DNA from: Aralia elata
Lineage: Eukaryota > Streptophyta > Magnoliopsida > Apiales > Araliaceae
DNA: 64,000 nt
Direction of reading: 5' to 3'
NCBI GenBank assembly: GCA_034770075.1
Contig: CM068386.1
Span: 86,215,265 to 86,279,264 of the forward strand
The position numbers and the translations under genes were made by a program. Each line of letters begins with the position of its first letter. Positions within the stretch are counted from its first letter, which is position 1. This document shows positions 1-13,143 of this stretch, one piece after another. The notes beneath the pieces were generated by a model. That model was not told the origin of the DNA and did no database searches. It worked only from the letters and a program-made list of their open reading frames with translations.

Positions 1-1695
1 ACTTTCGTATGATACCAAAACCAAGTCTCAACACTATAATCCACTTTTCAATTTCATATAGGTGATCAATCAATTAAACTTTCATTATAAATCATGCTAG
101 ACATTCAATTCACAATTTATTACGTTAGAATGTTGGTCGAGAACACGAATGTAAAATATGGCCACCTCTCGATGCACCATATTCATATCACACTAAATCC
201 ACAATTGATAGAATGAATGTGAACACCCTAGATGACTAACGCACTATATCTCTATGTGAATTACAATCAAAAGGGTTGAAGCATAAGTTCTCAATTGGCC
301 ACATATGGTACTTCGGTATATCTCTATCCTAGGCACGAAACTTAAATTCCATCACATGCAGAATTTATGAACACATGCTAGCATAATCTGATCTCAATCT
401 ATATTTCCTTTCTCAATTCCATATAGATTATCACACTAATTGATGATCAAGATAATTAATACATGAAGCACAAATTATGATATCCAATTCTAAAATGATA
501 ACTAATATCAAAGAGAGATAATTCAATTCAAACTAGGTGTTGGGTTCAATTACAATTTCAAACCAAACACTGAAATCAAAATAAATAAACAAAGCAATAA
601 GCCTAACTAACATCCTTGGAGTACAAAGCTAGATGAAAAGATTAGAGATGAACTCCCTTTTGATCTTCTCCTTTCCTTGTATTGCAGCCCTTGTTGGTGG
701 AGCAAGCCTTCCATTGTTGTTGGTTACTCAAGCTTCCCCATTGGGGAGCTTGAGCTACCTTTTCTCCTTCTTGCTCTAGGTTAGCTTCCACCCTCCAAGA
801 ATGCTGATTTTAAAAGTCTAGGTCTCCCAAAAATGGAGGCTACATAATGTATTTATAGTTCCTAAAGCAAAAACCTAGCTTAGCCCACCAATTTAGACCA
901 AAAATGAGCTGAAATCGCGAAATCTGGCGAATCCGGCGTAGCTGCGCTTGGATGCGCTGAATACTGAACTCCCTGGATGCTGGGCACAGCTGCGCCGCCA
1001 TTGGCTTGCGTCCGGGCGCAGCTGCGCTGCCCAAAATCTACGTTTTCTGCATAAGGGCGCAGCTGCGCCGAATGTGTACTAGGAAGGGGCGCAGCTGCGC
1101 CGGGCACTGCTTCTGCTGCATTTTCCAGCTCTGACGTCCATTGGAAAAATGGCCATAACTTCTTTGTCCGAACTCGGATTAAGGCGTTTAAGTAGGATAT
1201 GAAAAGCTAAGAAGTAGTTCTACAACTTCCATAACTGGAGCTTGACGAGATATAGGCCAGAGCAAAGCTCAAATTGAGCCCGAAGCAACTGCTGCGTAAA
1301 ATGCATGCAAAATCCGACAGTAAAATGATCATAACTCTCTCATACAAACTTCAAATTGGATTATTCCGAATGTTCTAGAAAGCTAAGATCAAAATCTACA
1401 ACTTTCGTTCTTTGAGTTTTGAGAGATTCGGATTGCATCATGGGTCAAATTGAGAAACAAGCAGCGGGAATGCTAGATTCAAGCCGAAAACGCATTGATC
1501 CCAAGGGCTTTTATTTTAATACCTACAAAACAAAGTAAAAACACATAAAAGCACACAAATACATATAAAAGTAATACAAAACTATATTACACAACAATAA
1601 GATGAAAACACATAAAACCAAACGAAATAGCTAAAGACTTACAAATTAATAAGGCTAAAAGTACTCAATTTGTGTATATAAAACACACTCATCAA
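1..1695. other. Unassigned repeat-like DNA, no gene
   Basis: No credible coding region is seen. The sequence is AT-rich with a GC-rich patch at about 936-1103. The copia leader that starts near 1696 matches the leader of the intact Copia-2 at 35868 onward, but the sequence left of 1696 does not match Copia-2. I therefore infer another repeat was inserted here. Its right edge lies near 1690; its left edge is outside the window. The family is not recognised. Confidence 0.4.
936..1103. repeat. Cluster of five palindromic GC words
   Basis: Five copies of a word close to GGCGCAGCTGCGCC (a perfect palindrome) occur near 943, 982, 1013, 1047 and 1086 in otherwise AT-rich DNA. Two of the five are perfect. 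The same word recurs at 36258-36379 and, in mutated form, at 2088-2215, but the sequence between words is unrelated here. Confidence 0.75.
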
Positions 1696-2324
1696 CGCAT
1701 ACCCCATTTATAAAAACCCATTCATTCAAGTATCTTTTAAAATAAATCCAATCACACATTGGTCAATAGTCCATAATCAATCCCTATTTATTATCATACA
1801 TATCTCCATATGCATCAATAAATAACATTCATCTCATGAATAATAAACTCATTCCATATATGCATTGATATCAATTAATGGGCAAAGGTTTTGCTAATAT
1901 TTAGTTTTTGAAACAAAATAAACTCTTTTATTTTAATTAAAACACCAAATCCAAATTAAACTCCTTTAATTTTAGCAATCTGAAATCATATTTTAGATAA
2001 AATAAATATCTTTATTTTAAACTTTTATCAATTAAATAAACCATTTATGTTAATTGAGAAAAACAAAAACATTTCAAGCTCTGCATACCGGCGCGACCGC
2101 GATCCAAATTGAACTAAGAGCGGCGCAGCCGCGCTGCACCCCCAGAAATGTTTTCTGGGTTCGGGCGCGGTCGTGCTCCAGAATGAACTGGAAGCGGCGC
2201 CGCCGTGCCGCGATGTAGATTCAGGAAAAAAATTTCTGCCCAAAATCCAATCGTATCGCATATCAATTCATACATGGAATCATCAAAATCAATAATTAAC
2301 ACAAGGATTATGCTTTAATACCAC
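1696..2324 (-). other. 5' leader remnant of minus-strand Copia-0
   Basis: This stretch matches 35868-36494, the untranslated leader of the intact Copia-2, nearly base for base in long runs. It includes the position-equivalent GC words (2088-2215), here mutated away from the palindrome. It is therefore the internal start of a minus-strand element whose 5' LTR is 2325-4133. The gag region expected further left is replaced by unrelated sequence. Confidence 0.75.
2311..2323 (-). other. Degenerate primer-binding site
   Basis: On the minus strand this reads TGGTATTAAAGCA directly next to the LTR. The Copia-2 equivalent at 36481-36493 is TGGTATCAGAGCC, the usual initiator-Met tRNA complement, so this is a mutated primer-binding site. 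Confidence 0.65.
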
Positions 2325-2910
2325 TGTTAGGTTTGTATATAACGCAAGCACGCAATCAAATTACATAAATAGGGCGGAAGCGTGATAAAACGGATTTTAA
2401 AATATTAATACAAACCATCACCATGATCTTTCCTTGTGTTCAATTATCAATTAACGATAGAGATAGAGATAGAGAATTATACCCTCGTGAATCAAAGCTT
2501 CCTCAGGTACAAGTTCACCTCCAATTCCTTCGCGTTCTCCTTGAATTCCACCGATTAAATTCCTTCCTTTGATCAACGTTAGTCACCCAAGTGTTTGGGC
2601 TCTAGAGGTGATCTACCAAGGAATAATATCTATTCAAGAAGATGGGTGTTGGCAAAACCCTAGTTTCTATCTCTATAGAAATTGCAAGTACTCTTCACAA
2701 TCTAATGCAAGAGTGTCTAACCCTAATCAATGACAAGACTTCTCTTATTTATAGATGTAGGAAAAAACTCTTCCCTAAACTATTTAGGATTAGGGTTTCT
2801 ATTCTAATTAAACTCCTTTAATTAATTATGCTCCTAATCCAATTAGGAATTCATGAGAGAATACTTCTATTAATTAATTCCTAATCCCTATTAGGAATTA
2901 AATAATAGTA

Positions 2911-2941
<31 letters not shown>

Positions 2942-4133
2942 GACGCCTCTTATTAATTTATATTTAATATTTTCAAAATATTAAATAATAAATATTAAGC
3001 TATTTAATTTATTCCATCTCCATAGATTAAATTAAATACACATAACTTATTGTTACAATTATGTCATTTTCTTCTTAAATAAATATTTTTCTTTTACGGT
3101 GTGACCCTTTAGGTTCTCCATATTAAATCGGTTGTGAATAAATCAATTAGAACAGTTCTAATCTTATTTAAATAAATAAATTAAACTATTTAATTTATTT
3201 AAATAAATAATATTTATTCTACAATAAGGGTAAGCCCCCTTAGCGATCAACGACTTTTCAGATAATATAGATTTCAACATTAATCACAAAAGAACCTTTC
3301 AGTGAATAGTTATCGTACAATTCAATCCTTCTACTATACAATGTCCCAATTAAATATAAGACATGGAATTACTGTCAAGTCTTATTTTATTTAATTATAT
3401 GTGTTTCGATTCTCAAATGCACAACTCTAAATAATGCAAATTAGAAACTCCTTTCTAATTTCATTCTACCTTGACTAAGGACTACTGAGTTGTCATTTAT
3501 CGAATAACATAGGACATTCACATCTTTTACTAGACGTGGTAGATTCTTTGTTGATCATTCACCTATCACTATGTACAACTTATTATACCCAATCATACCC
3601 TTTGATATACTCTAAAGGTCTTAAGGGATATCTCAAAGTACAACTCATCATATATAAGATACTATGATGATCTCAAGTCCAAGGATCACTTGTACTACTA
3701 TCACTAGACGGATTCCTATTGACATGTGAGTAAAACTCCATTAGGTATTCTTAGCGAGCCACGTTCAGTGTACTTATTCTCTAATAAGCACCTACATACT
3801 TACTTTAGTGTCTCCGCACAAATGATTATGAGATCAATCATCCTCTTCTTAAGAGCAAGCAACGTATATACTAATCTATCCGGATTCACCAATCCCCTTT
3901 TTAGTAATCCAACGATTAGGAACGATTTTAGTTTGTGAGCTATCTAGAATTTGGATCTCATTAGCATGATCACCATCATGATTCTAAAAGTATTGCTCAA
4001 AACTATGGGTTTATCACATTTAATATAACAGCACCATGTAGATAATGTAAAATGCCATTAATAACCGAATAAGATTACAAAGTATATGTTATATCATATC
4101 AAATATGATTGGCTTGTGTGCATACTACTTTCA
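2325..4133 (-). mobile_element. Copia-0 5' LTR (minus)
   Basis: A 1.81-kb LTR with TG...CA ends, starting tgttaggtttgtatat and ending catactactttca in plus orientation. It is the same family as the two LTRs of Copia-2 and the solo LTR at 25451-27258. The primer-binding site on its left and gag codons of Copia-1 immediately on its right (4134) show it is the 5' LTR of a minus-strand element inserted into Copia-1 gag. The right TSD would be cttgg (4134-4138); its partner is outside the window. An ATA/TAA microsatellite sits at about 2905-2943. Confidence 0.85.
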
Positions 4134-4442
4134 CTTGGACAACTAAGGTTCGTAATGGATGGAGAGTTAAGTCAAGATTTGATCTTGAAGTCACTCCTAG
4201 ACACCTTCTCACAATTTGTTGTTAATTTTCACATGAATAAGTTGGACGTTAGCTTGCCTGAGTTACTTAACATACTGAAAACTGCTGAAGGTCACTTCTC
4301 ATCTAACAAGAACCAAGTCTTACTATTAGATGATTCTTCCAAGAAAAGGAAGAGACCCAAGGTATCTTCTAAAAAGAAGAAAAAGAAGAAGGCTAAGGGC
4401 AAGGTGAAAGGAAAGGATAAAAAGAAAGCTGATCCTGATAGC
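4134..4442 (+). pseudogene. Copia-1 gag fragment
   Basis: The reading frame corresponds to the second half of the Copia-2 gag: the LGQL-FVMDGELSQDLIL region, the SQFVVNFHMNKLDVSLPELLN helix and a Lys-rich stretch (SSKKKKKKKAKGK) before the nucleocapsid. It belongs to the UBN2-type gag of plant copia elements, which forms the virus-like particle. It starts mid-protein because an LTR (2325-4133) is inserted, and stops at 4442 where a hAT element is inserted. It is not functional. Confidence 0.85.
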
Positions 4443-7400
4443 CGGTGGCGAAGCAAAGCGGAGCACTGTGGGATCAATTGACCCCACTGAATTTTTTTTA
4501 TATATATATATGATGCAATAGATTTTTTTATGGTGTAATTTACTATTTTGACCCTAGTGAAATAAGTAATGAGTATTGAAGAAGCTCCCCAAAACAAGCC
4601 ACGATCGACAGACAAGAGAAGTATTGAAGAAGCTCCCCAAAACTAATTTTATTGTTCTTCAAATTACACAGAGAAGTGCCCACCAAAAGTCTAATGATTC
4701 AACCAGAGAGGCGAGAGCCTCCGTGACCGTAAGTTTAACTTATTTATTTGTATTCTCTTATAATTTTTATGGGGATTTATAATTTTTTGATATAAAGGTT
4801 CAGTATGTGTAAGCCATAGTTCAATTCTTTAGGTACTACCATACTAGTAAATATCAAATCAGTTTATTTTTTGATGGGTTTGTGTTTGTCGAAATTACAA
4901 CAATCGTGTGATCTTTTTAGATCATATCTTGTCCAAATTACAACAATTGTGTGATCATATATTCATATTTATATGTATTTGAGTGTTTATATTTCCATGA
5001 AATGAAAGCCCCATAAATATTATCTAAATTAAAACCTCAGTAGTTAGTACTTTGTTTTTTGTTGTAATTAAGTTCATAATATCTTTAAATAGGAAATAAC
5101 CAATAAGTCAAGTATGAAGTATCTATGGACAAATTTGTATTCAAAAAAGCCTCTACATTTAAAGAATCATGTTCTAATAAAAATCAGAAAAAGGATGATG
5201 ATAAAGTAGATTTGGGAAATCTTGAAGCAAACCCCGGGTTACGAAAGAAAATATCAAAAGTATCATCCTAATATTCAAGATGAAGTAAGAAGAGCATTCA
5301 TGCTAAAGGGTCCTTGTCAGCCTCTCAAACATAACTTTTCACAAACACAAATTGGGAGATACTTACGTAGATTTAATCCTTCTTGGTTTAAAGAATATGA
5401 AAATTGGTTGGAGTATAGCATAGCTATTGGTGCAACATTTTGCTTATGTTGCTATATATTTAGGCCGGGCACTGGAAAATAAGCGGGTGGTGATTCTTTT
5501 AGTACTAACGGCTTCACAACATGGAACAAGAAAGAGATATTTGATATTCATGTTAGAGGGCCTAATAGTGCTTATAACCAAGCTTAGAGTAAATGTCAAG
5601 ATTTGATGAAACCAAAACAAAAAATTCAGAATGTTTTTATTAAACAATCTGAACAAACGAGACTTGAATATCGAATTCGCTTAAATGCATCACTTGATTG
5701 CATAAGATTTCTTTTGCGTTAAGGGTTATCCTTTTGTGGTCATGATGAAGATGAGGATTCAAGTAATAGAGGAAATTTCTTACAGATTCTATAATTTCTT
5801 GCCGATCACAATGAAAGTATCAACAATGCTGTGCTACAACATACTCCAAAAAATCTGAAATTGGTGTCAAGTGATATTTAGAAAGATATTATAAATTGTG
5901 CTGCATTAGAAACTACCATTGCTATCATTAATGATATTGGAGATGATGTGTTTGCAATATTAGTTGACGAGTCTAGTGATATTTCAATCAAAGAACAGAT
6001 GGCCATAGCTTTACGCTGTGTGGATAGAAAGGGATGTATTGTTGAACATTTTGTTGGTATAGTTCATGTTGCTGGTACCACTGCTTCATTACTTAAAGAA
6101 TCAATTGAGACCTTTTTCTCAAGTCATGGACTAAGTTTATCAAGAATACGTGGTCAAGGGAACGATGGAGCCAGTAACATGCGAGGTGAATTTAATGGTC
6201 TCAAAACCTTAATCATGAATGAGAATCCTTTTGCATTTTATGTCCATTGTTTTGCTCATAAACTCCAATTAACTATTGTAGTTGTTGCTAGTAAGCATAA
6301 ACACATTGCTTGGTTTTCTAACAAGGTTTTTGAGTTGTCAAATGTGGTTGGAGCATCATGCAAGCGTCGAGATAGTCTTCCAGAGAAAGAAGTGGCTAGA
6401 GTCAGGGAAGCATTGATGAATAATGAACTTCAAAGTGGGAAATGTTTGCATCAAGAAACTAGTCTTAAACGGGCAGGTGACACACATTGGGGGATCACAT
6501 TATGAGACACTTTTGAACTTGATTCTTATGTTATCCTCAGTGATTGATGTACTTGAGGAGGTTTCAGATGATGGTTTGGTATACCAACAAAAAGGTATTG
6601 CGTTTAGTTTATTAGAGTTATTGCAATCATTTGGTTTTGCATTTGATCTAATATTGATGAGAAAGATATTGGGAATTACAAATGAATTATCACAAGCATT
6701 GCAAAAAAAGGATTAATACATTATAAATGCTATGGAATTAGTTAAAGTGTCTAAGCAACTATTGAAGGCTATGAGAGATGAGGGATGGGAGAAGCTGCTT
6801 GATAAAGTTTGTTTATTTTGCAACAAACACAAAATTGACATTATAGATATGAATGCTTTATTCCATGGGAGATCAAGTCAAAAATCTCAAGGTATTACAA
6901 AATTTCACCATTATTATGTTGAGATATTTTGTACTGTTTTAGATTGGTAACTTCAAGAATTAAATGATCGTTTTATGGAAGCAAGTACTGATTTGTTTTT
7001 ATCAGCGGCATACTTAAATCCTAGTGATTGTTTCGCTAGTTTTGATAAGGACAAATTGATTCATCTCGCTAGCTTTTATTCGAATGACTTTTCTCCAATG
7101 GATCTCATGAAACTTGATAGTCAACTAGATAATTACATTTCTGATATGCGGACAAATCAAGAGTTTTTGGAAGTTCAAGGGATTATCAGTCTTGCAAGAA
7201 AGCTCGTAGGTACTAAGAAACATATTGTATTTCCTTTGGTATATCAGCTTCTAAAGTTGACATTAATCTTACCTGTTGCGACTGCTACTATTAAAAGAGC
7301 TTTTTCTGCGATGAAGATAATTAAGAGTAGGTTGCGCAATTCCATGGAAGATCAATTGATGAATGATTACTTGATTACATACATCGAGAAGGATGTATTT

Positions 7401-7649
7401 GATTGTATTGACAATGAAAGTATTATGCAACGATTTCAACGAATGAAAATGCGCAAAGGACAATTGTAATTATTATATTATACTAGTTATTTTTTGTGGA
7501 TAAATTTGATGGCTACAACAATGACATATATTATATTTTTTTTGGTTATATATTTGAGTCGTTTTTGTTACTATAATTATCAATTTTGATTTATTGTTTG
7601 ATAATCTAATAATTGACCCCACTGCCAATAGTTTCTGGCTTCGCCACTA
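4443..7649 (+). mobile_element. hAT DNA transposon with 8-bp TSD
   Basis: The 3.2-kb insertion is flanked by the 8-bp direct repeat ctgatagc (4435-4442 and 7650-7657), the hallmark of hAT elements. The ends are imperfect terminal inverted repeats: left CGGTGGCGAAGC, right (reverse complement) TAGTGGCGAAGCCAG, close to the common plant hAT terminus. A second matching stretch, atcaattgacccc at the left and taattgaccccac at the right, lies just inside. It carries a broken transposase of the TTF-zinc-finger type and interrupts Copia-1 gag. Confidence 0.92.
5123..7469 (+). pseudogene. hAT transposase pseudogene (TTF zinc finger type)
   Basis: Several frames together match the plant hAT transposase of the 'TTF-type zinc finger, DUF4371, hAT dimerisation' class. 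A likely start is ATG at 5123 (MDKFVFKK). The TTF-like block is at 5222-5482 (DEVRRAFMLKGPCQP, LRRFNPSWFKEYENWLEYS, FCLCCYIF). The catalytic-region block is at 5948-6505 (ILVDESSDIS, RGQGNDGASNMRG, YVHCFAHKLQL). The C-terminal dimerisation block is at about 7200-7440 (VFPLVYQLLKL, VATATIKRAFSAMK, MNDYLITYIEKD). Frames change near 5258 and 6490, and stops occur at 5480, 5584, 5720 and 6713 among others. It cannot make a full protein; it would at most be moved in trans. Confidence 0.9.
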
Positions 7650-7657
7650 CTGATAGC

Positions 7658-7739
7658 AAAGGAACTGCAAGGAGTATCTTGCAGACCAAAAGAAGCTTGG
7701 AGAAGCTTCGACTTTCGATCTAGGTTTGTTCATGATTGA
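7658..7739 (+). pseudogene. Copia-1 gag tail lacking its zinc knuckle
   Basis: This resumes Copia-1 gag after the hAT. Against the Copia-2 copy (33905-34831), about 40 bp that encode the CCHC knuckle (CNKPGHWKRNC in Copia-2) are missing: the text jumps from the Asp-Ser-Lys codons directly to the sequence for the residues after the knuckle. The deletion also shifts the frame. The next insertion follows the TSD attga at 7735-7739. Confidence 0.75.
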
Positions 7740-9723
7740 TGTAATAACTTAAGATTTTCGATATATTAAAATAAGAAATTTTACGTATGAATTTTTTTTT
7801 ATATAATAAAATTATTTTTGTTATATATTAAAGCAAGTATGGGAATGTGTGCAAGGAAAAGAATGTGAATATGTAATATGTACATATACATTTATTTCAT
7901 ATATGGTTTCAAGTAAATTTCTTATTAAAGAAATAGTTGACAATTATAATTTATATTCTGTTAATAAGTTAATTTTTATATTAAAGATATATGATTATTT
8001 ACAAAAATATGATTACTATATTATTTAAATAATAAATGTATATTTTAAGGCATGATTATTAATATTATAATTATGATTATTTCTTTATGATATGAATTTA
8101 TAAGACTAGTTAATTTATTTTAAATTGACTAAGTATGGTAAATGTGGCAAAGTGATAGTACGGATCAAAACCCTAATTTGATCTATGATTATGAATTTTA
8201 ATGATTAATACAATTATTGTTATAATTGTATTTAAAATAAATACATGTGTATTATGAATAATAAGAATTTATTTTATTAAGAAAATTTGAATACTAAATA
8301 TAAGTATTGATTATATTTGAATATATGTATGTACAATATGTGATTCAATGTGTATGATAATTATTTATCAATGATGATAAATATGTTATGACTTATGTGA
8401 ATAATGCATGTGACTAATTGTTACTTAAAGCATGTCCCACTAATAGTTATTTAAATTAGTGGACTAACCTAAGAATATTAATAGTAAACAATTGATAAGA
8501 TAGTAAGTTAATTAAATATTTAATTAAAGTGAATATAGTAAGTAAATAAATTTTGTACATTAATTAATATGTGTATTAATTAATGAGAACTATGTGATAT
8601 ATGAATGATTAATTTTAATAGTCCAATTAGTAAGGAATACTAATGGACTAGCCTAATTAGTTTACTAACCAAGCTCACTCATTTAATTAATCATGGACTT
8701 GGATAATTAACGTGTGGACTAATTAAATTAGTCTAACATTTAATAAACTAGTAGCCCAAATATGGAATAATAATTTTGAAAAACTAGTGGCCTAAACTAG
8801 TTAAAGTGAGCCCAAATTAATTTTAAACAAAGTCCAATTGCTAGCCCACTTGGAAAATATCCTAACCACTTAATTAAGTCATTAAAGAAATAAAAGAAAA
8901 GCAAAATTGAAGCAAAATGAGGAAGGATAGCTGGCCATGTGGTACCAAAAAGGAGTGAGGTGTTGATTTTCTAATAGCTAGCTAGTAATGGATGAAAAGA
9001 AAGTACCAATTAATAATCATGACATATCACTAAGTTGTCAAGTGAGTGTACTTCCTAATCATGATAAAATATATAGATATAACTTGTATATCTATTGGCA
9101 TTGTAAGTATTAGTTTTTATAAAACAAAAGCTAGTTATGTTGCTCATTTTCTTTTTCTAACTTGGAGAGAGAAAATAGAATTAAAAGCTACTTCTTTCTC
9201 TTCTTATTTCCAAATAATATCTAAAGAGAGAGAAAGAGAAGAGGGGCAACAGCCATGGAGGAGTTTTGGTGTGCTTCAAAGTTCCATAGCCAAATCTTAG
9301 GAAGAAAGGAGGAAGGAAATCAAGAAAAAGGTATAACAAACCCTAACTATTTAATTTATTTTTGATTTGATTTTTATGGTATGAAGTTTATGATCTTGAG
9401 GCCTAAAACTTTAGATCTATATATTAATAAGTGTTTTGTGTTTAGATCTTACCTATTTGGGGGTTTAAGATTTTAGAAAAAGAAAAGACCTAAAACTAGT
9501 TTCTAAAAAGTTAGAAAACCCTAATCTTCTTCCACTTTATATAGTTACCATTTGAGATCTATAAACTCTTTTTGTGATCCATCAAAGAGTGGTGCTAGAT
9601 ATATAAGTTAAATACTAAATCCAAGTGGTAGAACTCAAAAATAATTAGTACAAAATTTGTAGGGACTGTTTTGGTACAAACAGTCCGGGTAGTGAGCAAA
9701 ACTGGATTAAAGCCCGCTAATTG

Positions 9724-10892
9724 TTGGGATCCAGGGGTATTTTTGTCTACTTTTTGTGCTCTAAAAATTTTAGGAATATTTGGAATGATAATATGGGAAA
9801 TTATATGAGTCATGTAAAAATTTGAAGATTTTTGACCATGTAGAATGAAAGTTATGGATTTTATCGTGAGGGACCACTGTCAAAAGTATTCTTGAATAAC
9901 TCTTTGTGGTTAACTCCAAATATTATGAAATAATTACTGGGAGTATATTTATATAGCAGAAACATACCCCATATATTTCATAATTTTCTAACAAAGTTTC
10001 GATTTATGAAAAATATAGCAAGAGTTGGCTATTTTGGACTATTTAAATATAGTAAATGAATTTTAAAATATTCTGGGAAAAATATATTTTTATAAGGGGA
10101 CTATATATAGTCTATTTCCAGAAAAGAAATGATTTTGAAGATGATTTGCTATTTTTCATGTAAATGATGAAGTTATGGATAAATGGATTTAATTAATTAT
10201 GTGAAGTTGAAAATTTGAAAAATGAGTTTTTATGGCCTGAGAACCCTAAATATGGTATATACAGATTTTTGATAATGGTTTTGGTTATTTGTAAGGTGGT
10301 TTTGGGATCCAAGGGTATTTTCGTCCACCTTTTGTGCTCTAACAATTCTAGGAATATTTGGGGTGATAATATGGGAAGTTATATGAGTCATGTAAAAATT
10401 TGAAAATTTTTGAACATGTAGAATGAAAGTTATGGATTTTATCGTGAGGGACCACTGTCAAAAGTATTCTTGAATAACTCTTTGTGGTTAACTCCAAAAA
10501 TTATGAAATACTTATTGGGAGTATATATATATATATATATATATATAGCAGGAACATACCCCATAAATTTCAGAATTTTCTAACAAAGTTTCGATTTATG
10601 AAAAATATAGCAAAAGTTAGCTATTTTGGACTATTTAAATATAGTAAATGTATTTTAAAAAACTCCGGGAAAACTATATTTTTATAAGCGGACTATATAT
10701 AGTCTTTTTCTAGAAAAGAAATGATTTTGAAGATGGTTTGCTATTTTTCATGTAAATGATGAAGTTATGGATAAATGAATTTAATTAATTATGTGAAGTT
10801 TAAAATTTAAAAAATGGGTTTTTATGGCTTGAGAACCCTAAATATGGTATATACAGATTTTTTATAATGGTTTTGGTCATTTGTAAGGTGGT
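9724..10892. repeat. 578-bp tandem duplication
   Basis: Two adjacent copies (about 9724-10303 and 10304-10892) run in step, both opening with gggatcca-gggtatttt and ending with atatggtatatacagattttt and gtaaggtggt. The second copy has an expanded TA run at about 10519-10548. The copies differ at scattered sites, so the duplication is not recent. Confidence 0.9.
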
Positions 10893-10954
10893 ATAATATT
10901 TATGACATTTTAGATCGATTAAATGAATTATTTAATAAAATAAAAAACTGTTTT

Positions 10955-11250
10955 AATCCAGCTTGCTGAATAGTGTGATCCAGCTTGCTGAATTGAATAG
11001 TGTGCATCCAGGTTGCTGGATTGTAAGTTAGTTCGAATCTAATTTGCTGTATTGTAGGATAGTTTGAATCTAGGTTGCTGGATTGCAAAAATAGTTGGCT
11101 GAATTAAATAATTTGAATCCACGTTACTGGATTGTAATCTAGGTTGAATCTAGCTTGCTAGATTGGAATCCAATTTGCTGGATTGCCATCTAGTTTGCTG
11201 GATTTGGAATCCAGTTTGCTGGATTTGAAATCCAGTTTGTTGGATTGGGT
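10955..11250. repeat. Degenerate array of the word ATCCAGCTTGCTGGAT
   Basis: Around ten or more imperfect copies of (A)ATCCAGCTTGCTGGATT, an inverted repeat with a two-base centre, are spaced 15-35 bp apart. The same word in the opposite orientation (centre AA) occurs six times at 49550-49685 in Gypsy-2. Confidence 0.85.
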
Positions 11251-13083
11251 ATATAACCTAAGGGGTCATAAAGAAAGACTTATATATGAAAGACTTAGTG
11301 TTAATTCATAAAGTAGTGGTACAGTCGTACTCTTTAATAGTCGATGTATAGTATCTGGGCTAAACAATTCCTTCAGGGAGTGGAGGTATATACGAACTAG
11401 CAACCGATCTAATTCACTGTGAAAACAGTGTAGACGAGGCGAAAACTAGTTTGTTAGTTGTTTGTGGGAAACCACTCAGCATACTATATTGAACACTGTT
11501 AAAGACTCGATGGGTGCTAGCTTTAAGAATTGAATGCGTATGGTGTTAATGTGTTATCTAATATTTGATTATGTGATTGAATGTTAGATAATTTACTTAT
11601 AAAGAAGTGATATTATAAGGTATAATATGATTGGCTGACTGAAAGATCAATCTTATAACTGATAGGTCTTTCAAAAGAAGTCATATTAAATTGCGTAGCA
11701 GTAGTCAACGACCAAGGCAAGTATCTAAACCTTATGCACTACTTTTATTTTGTGCAAACATGTATATGTTATGCTAGTTCCTAACTCAACATGAGTTATC
11801 AATTTCAAAGCATGCTCGTGAATAATTATTGTTAATTATTCATATCCGTAATGATCTTTCTTATTCGTTTATACAATTATCGTAACCCTTGCATTTACTT
11901 TATGCAATGGATCTATGTTATGCAAGTATTCTTAAACTTTATTCAAGCTATCTATTGATTTCAAATATCTTGATATTGTCTCATGTGATGCATTTATAAT
12001 CAAAATTATTCTGTTCTTTGTGCAAGTGACCTCACTTGTACAAATTGTTATGATTATTATAAATTTGAAATTCCTTCGATTCATTCATTATTAAAAGTAT
12101 CTCATAACTGAATTGTTTTGACTGATATTGAAAATTTGTATTCTAAGTTTGGTTACGCCCACTTGTGTGAACTATTGTACATTATCAATTATATGTCTCA
12201 GCTAGTTGTATCAGCTGGACCCAATAACTATTTATAAGCCACGTCTCAGCTAGTTGTGTCAGCTGGACCAAATCACTGTTTATTAGCCATGTCTTAGCTA
12301 GTTGTTTCGGCTAGACTAATGTAAAATTGATATCGTATGAAACGTTCTATTATTGGAAATAATTCGTTATTAAAGATATATGTCATTTGATTCGGCTAGA
12401 TCAAAATTGTTATAACATGTTGAGCTCAAAGTATTTCTTTGAAAGCAATCCAAACCATATTGATATGGTACGGATTCATAATGTAAGACTGAGATGAACA
12501 ACCCTGAAAAATAAATCAGGGGAAACTTTATTGTTGGTAGCCCGACCGCGCGCTATGTTTGAGAATTATGCATAATCTTGGGTACAATGAGGCTGATCCC
12601 CTTACGTACTTGCAGAAGAGTAAAGATTAGTTTTTATAGCTAACTTTTACTCTTGAGGTAGTCAGTAATAATAATAACTAATGATTCCTCTAGCAGTTCT
12701 TGATCTATTTGTGATCACTCAGCATAAAATCTGGGAATAACCCTATGTATCGAATACTATTGCAGAATTGCTCATTCATCCTAATCAATTGGATATTGTT
12801 GAAATCTCGAAATAATTTAACTCTTTCATCCTTGATTTATTATTCAGCATAAAATTCAAGAAAATTCTTGGTACTTGAAATGACTTATTATTCAGCTATT
12901 TCAAAGAAATCTTAAAATGATTTGATATGTTGTTAAGAATAGTTTCAAATGACTTCACCACTATTGATTTGTGGTAGAAGTAGTCCTCAAAGAAAACATT
13001 TACTTCTTCAGCACATTATTATAATTGTTATTACTTGCTGAGCAATTGAATGCTCATTCTTGCTTTGACTTAAATGTTTTCAG

Positions 13084-13143
13084 CTAAGTATAATCGACCA
13101 GAAGACTGGCAAAGACAAGGGCAAACGAAAGCTCAAGGATTAG
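13084..13143 (+). other. Predicted terminal micro-exon in LTR
   Basis: An acceptor-like ttttcag is followed by CTAAG and a short open frame ending in TAG at 13141-13143 with the tail GKDKGKRKLKD. The tail aligns codon by codon with the one at 16424-16485. The upstream donor candidate is the GC type, AAG|GCAAGT at 11716/11717, giving a 1367-nt intron. No complete protein is proposed, because the upstream coding part is unclear. Confidence 0.4.

Noticed and set aside
10215..10687. Short ORFs in the duplicated LTR segment
   Set aside because: The reading frame is not kept between the two copies, and composition is that of the AT-rich background.
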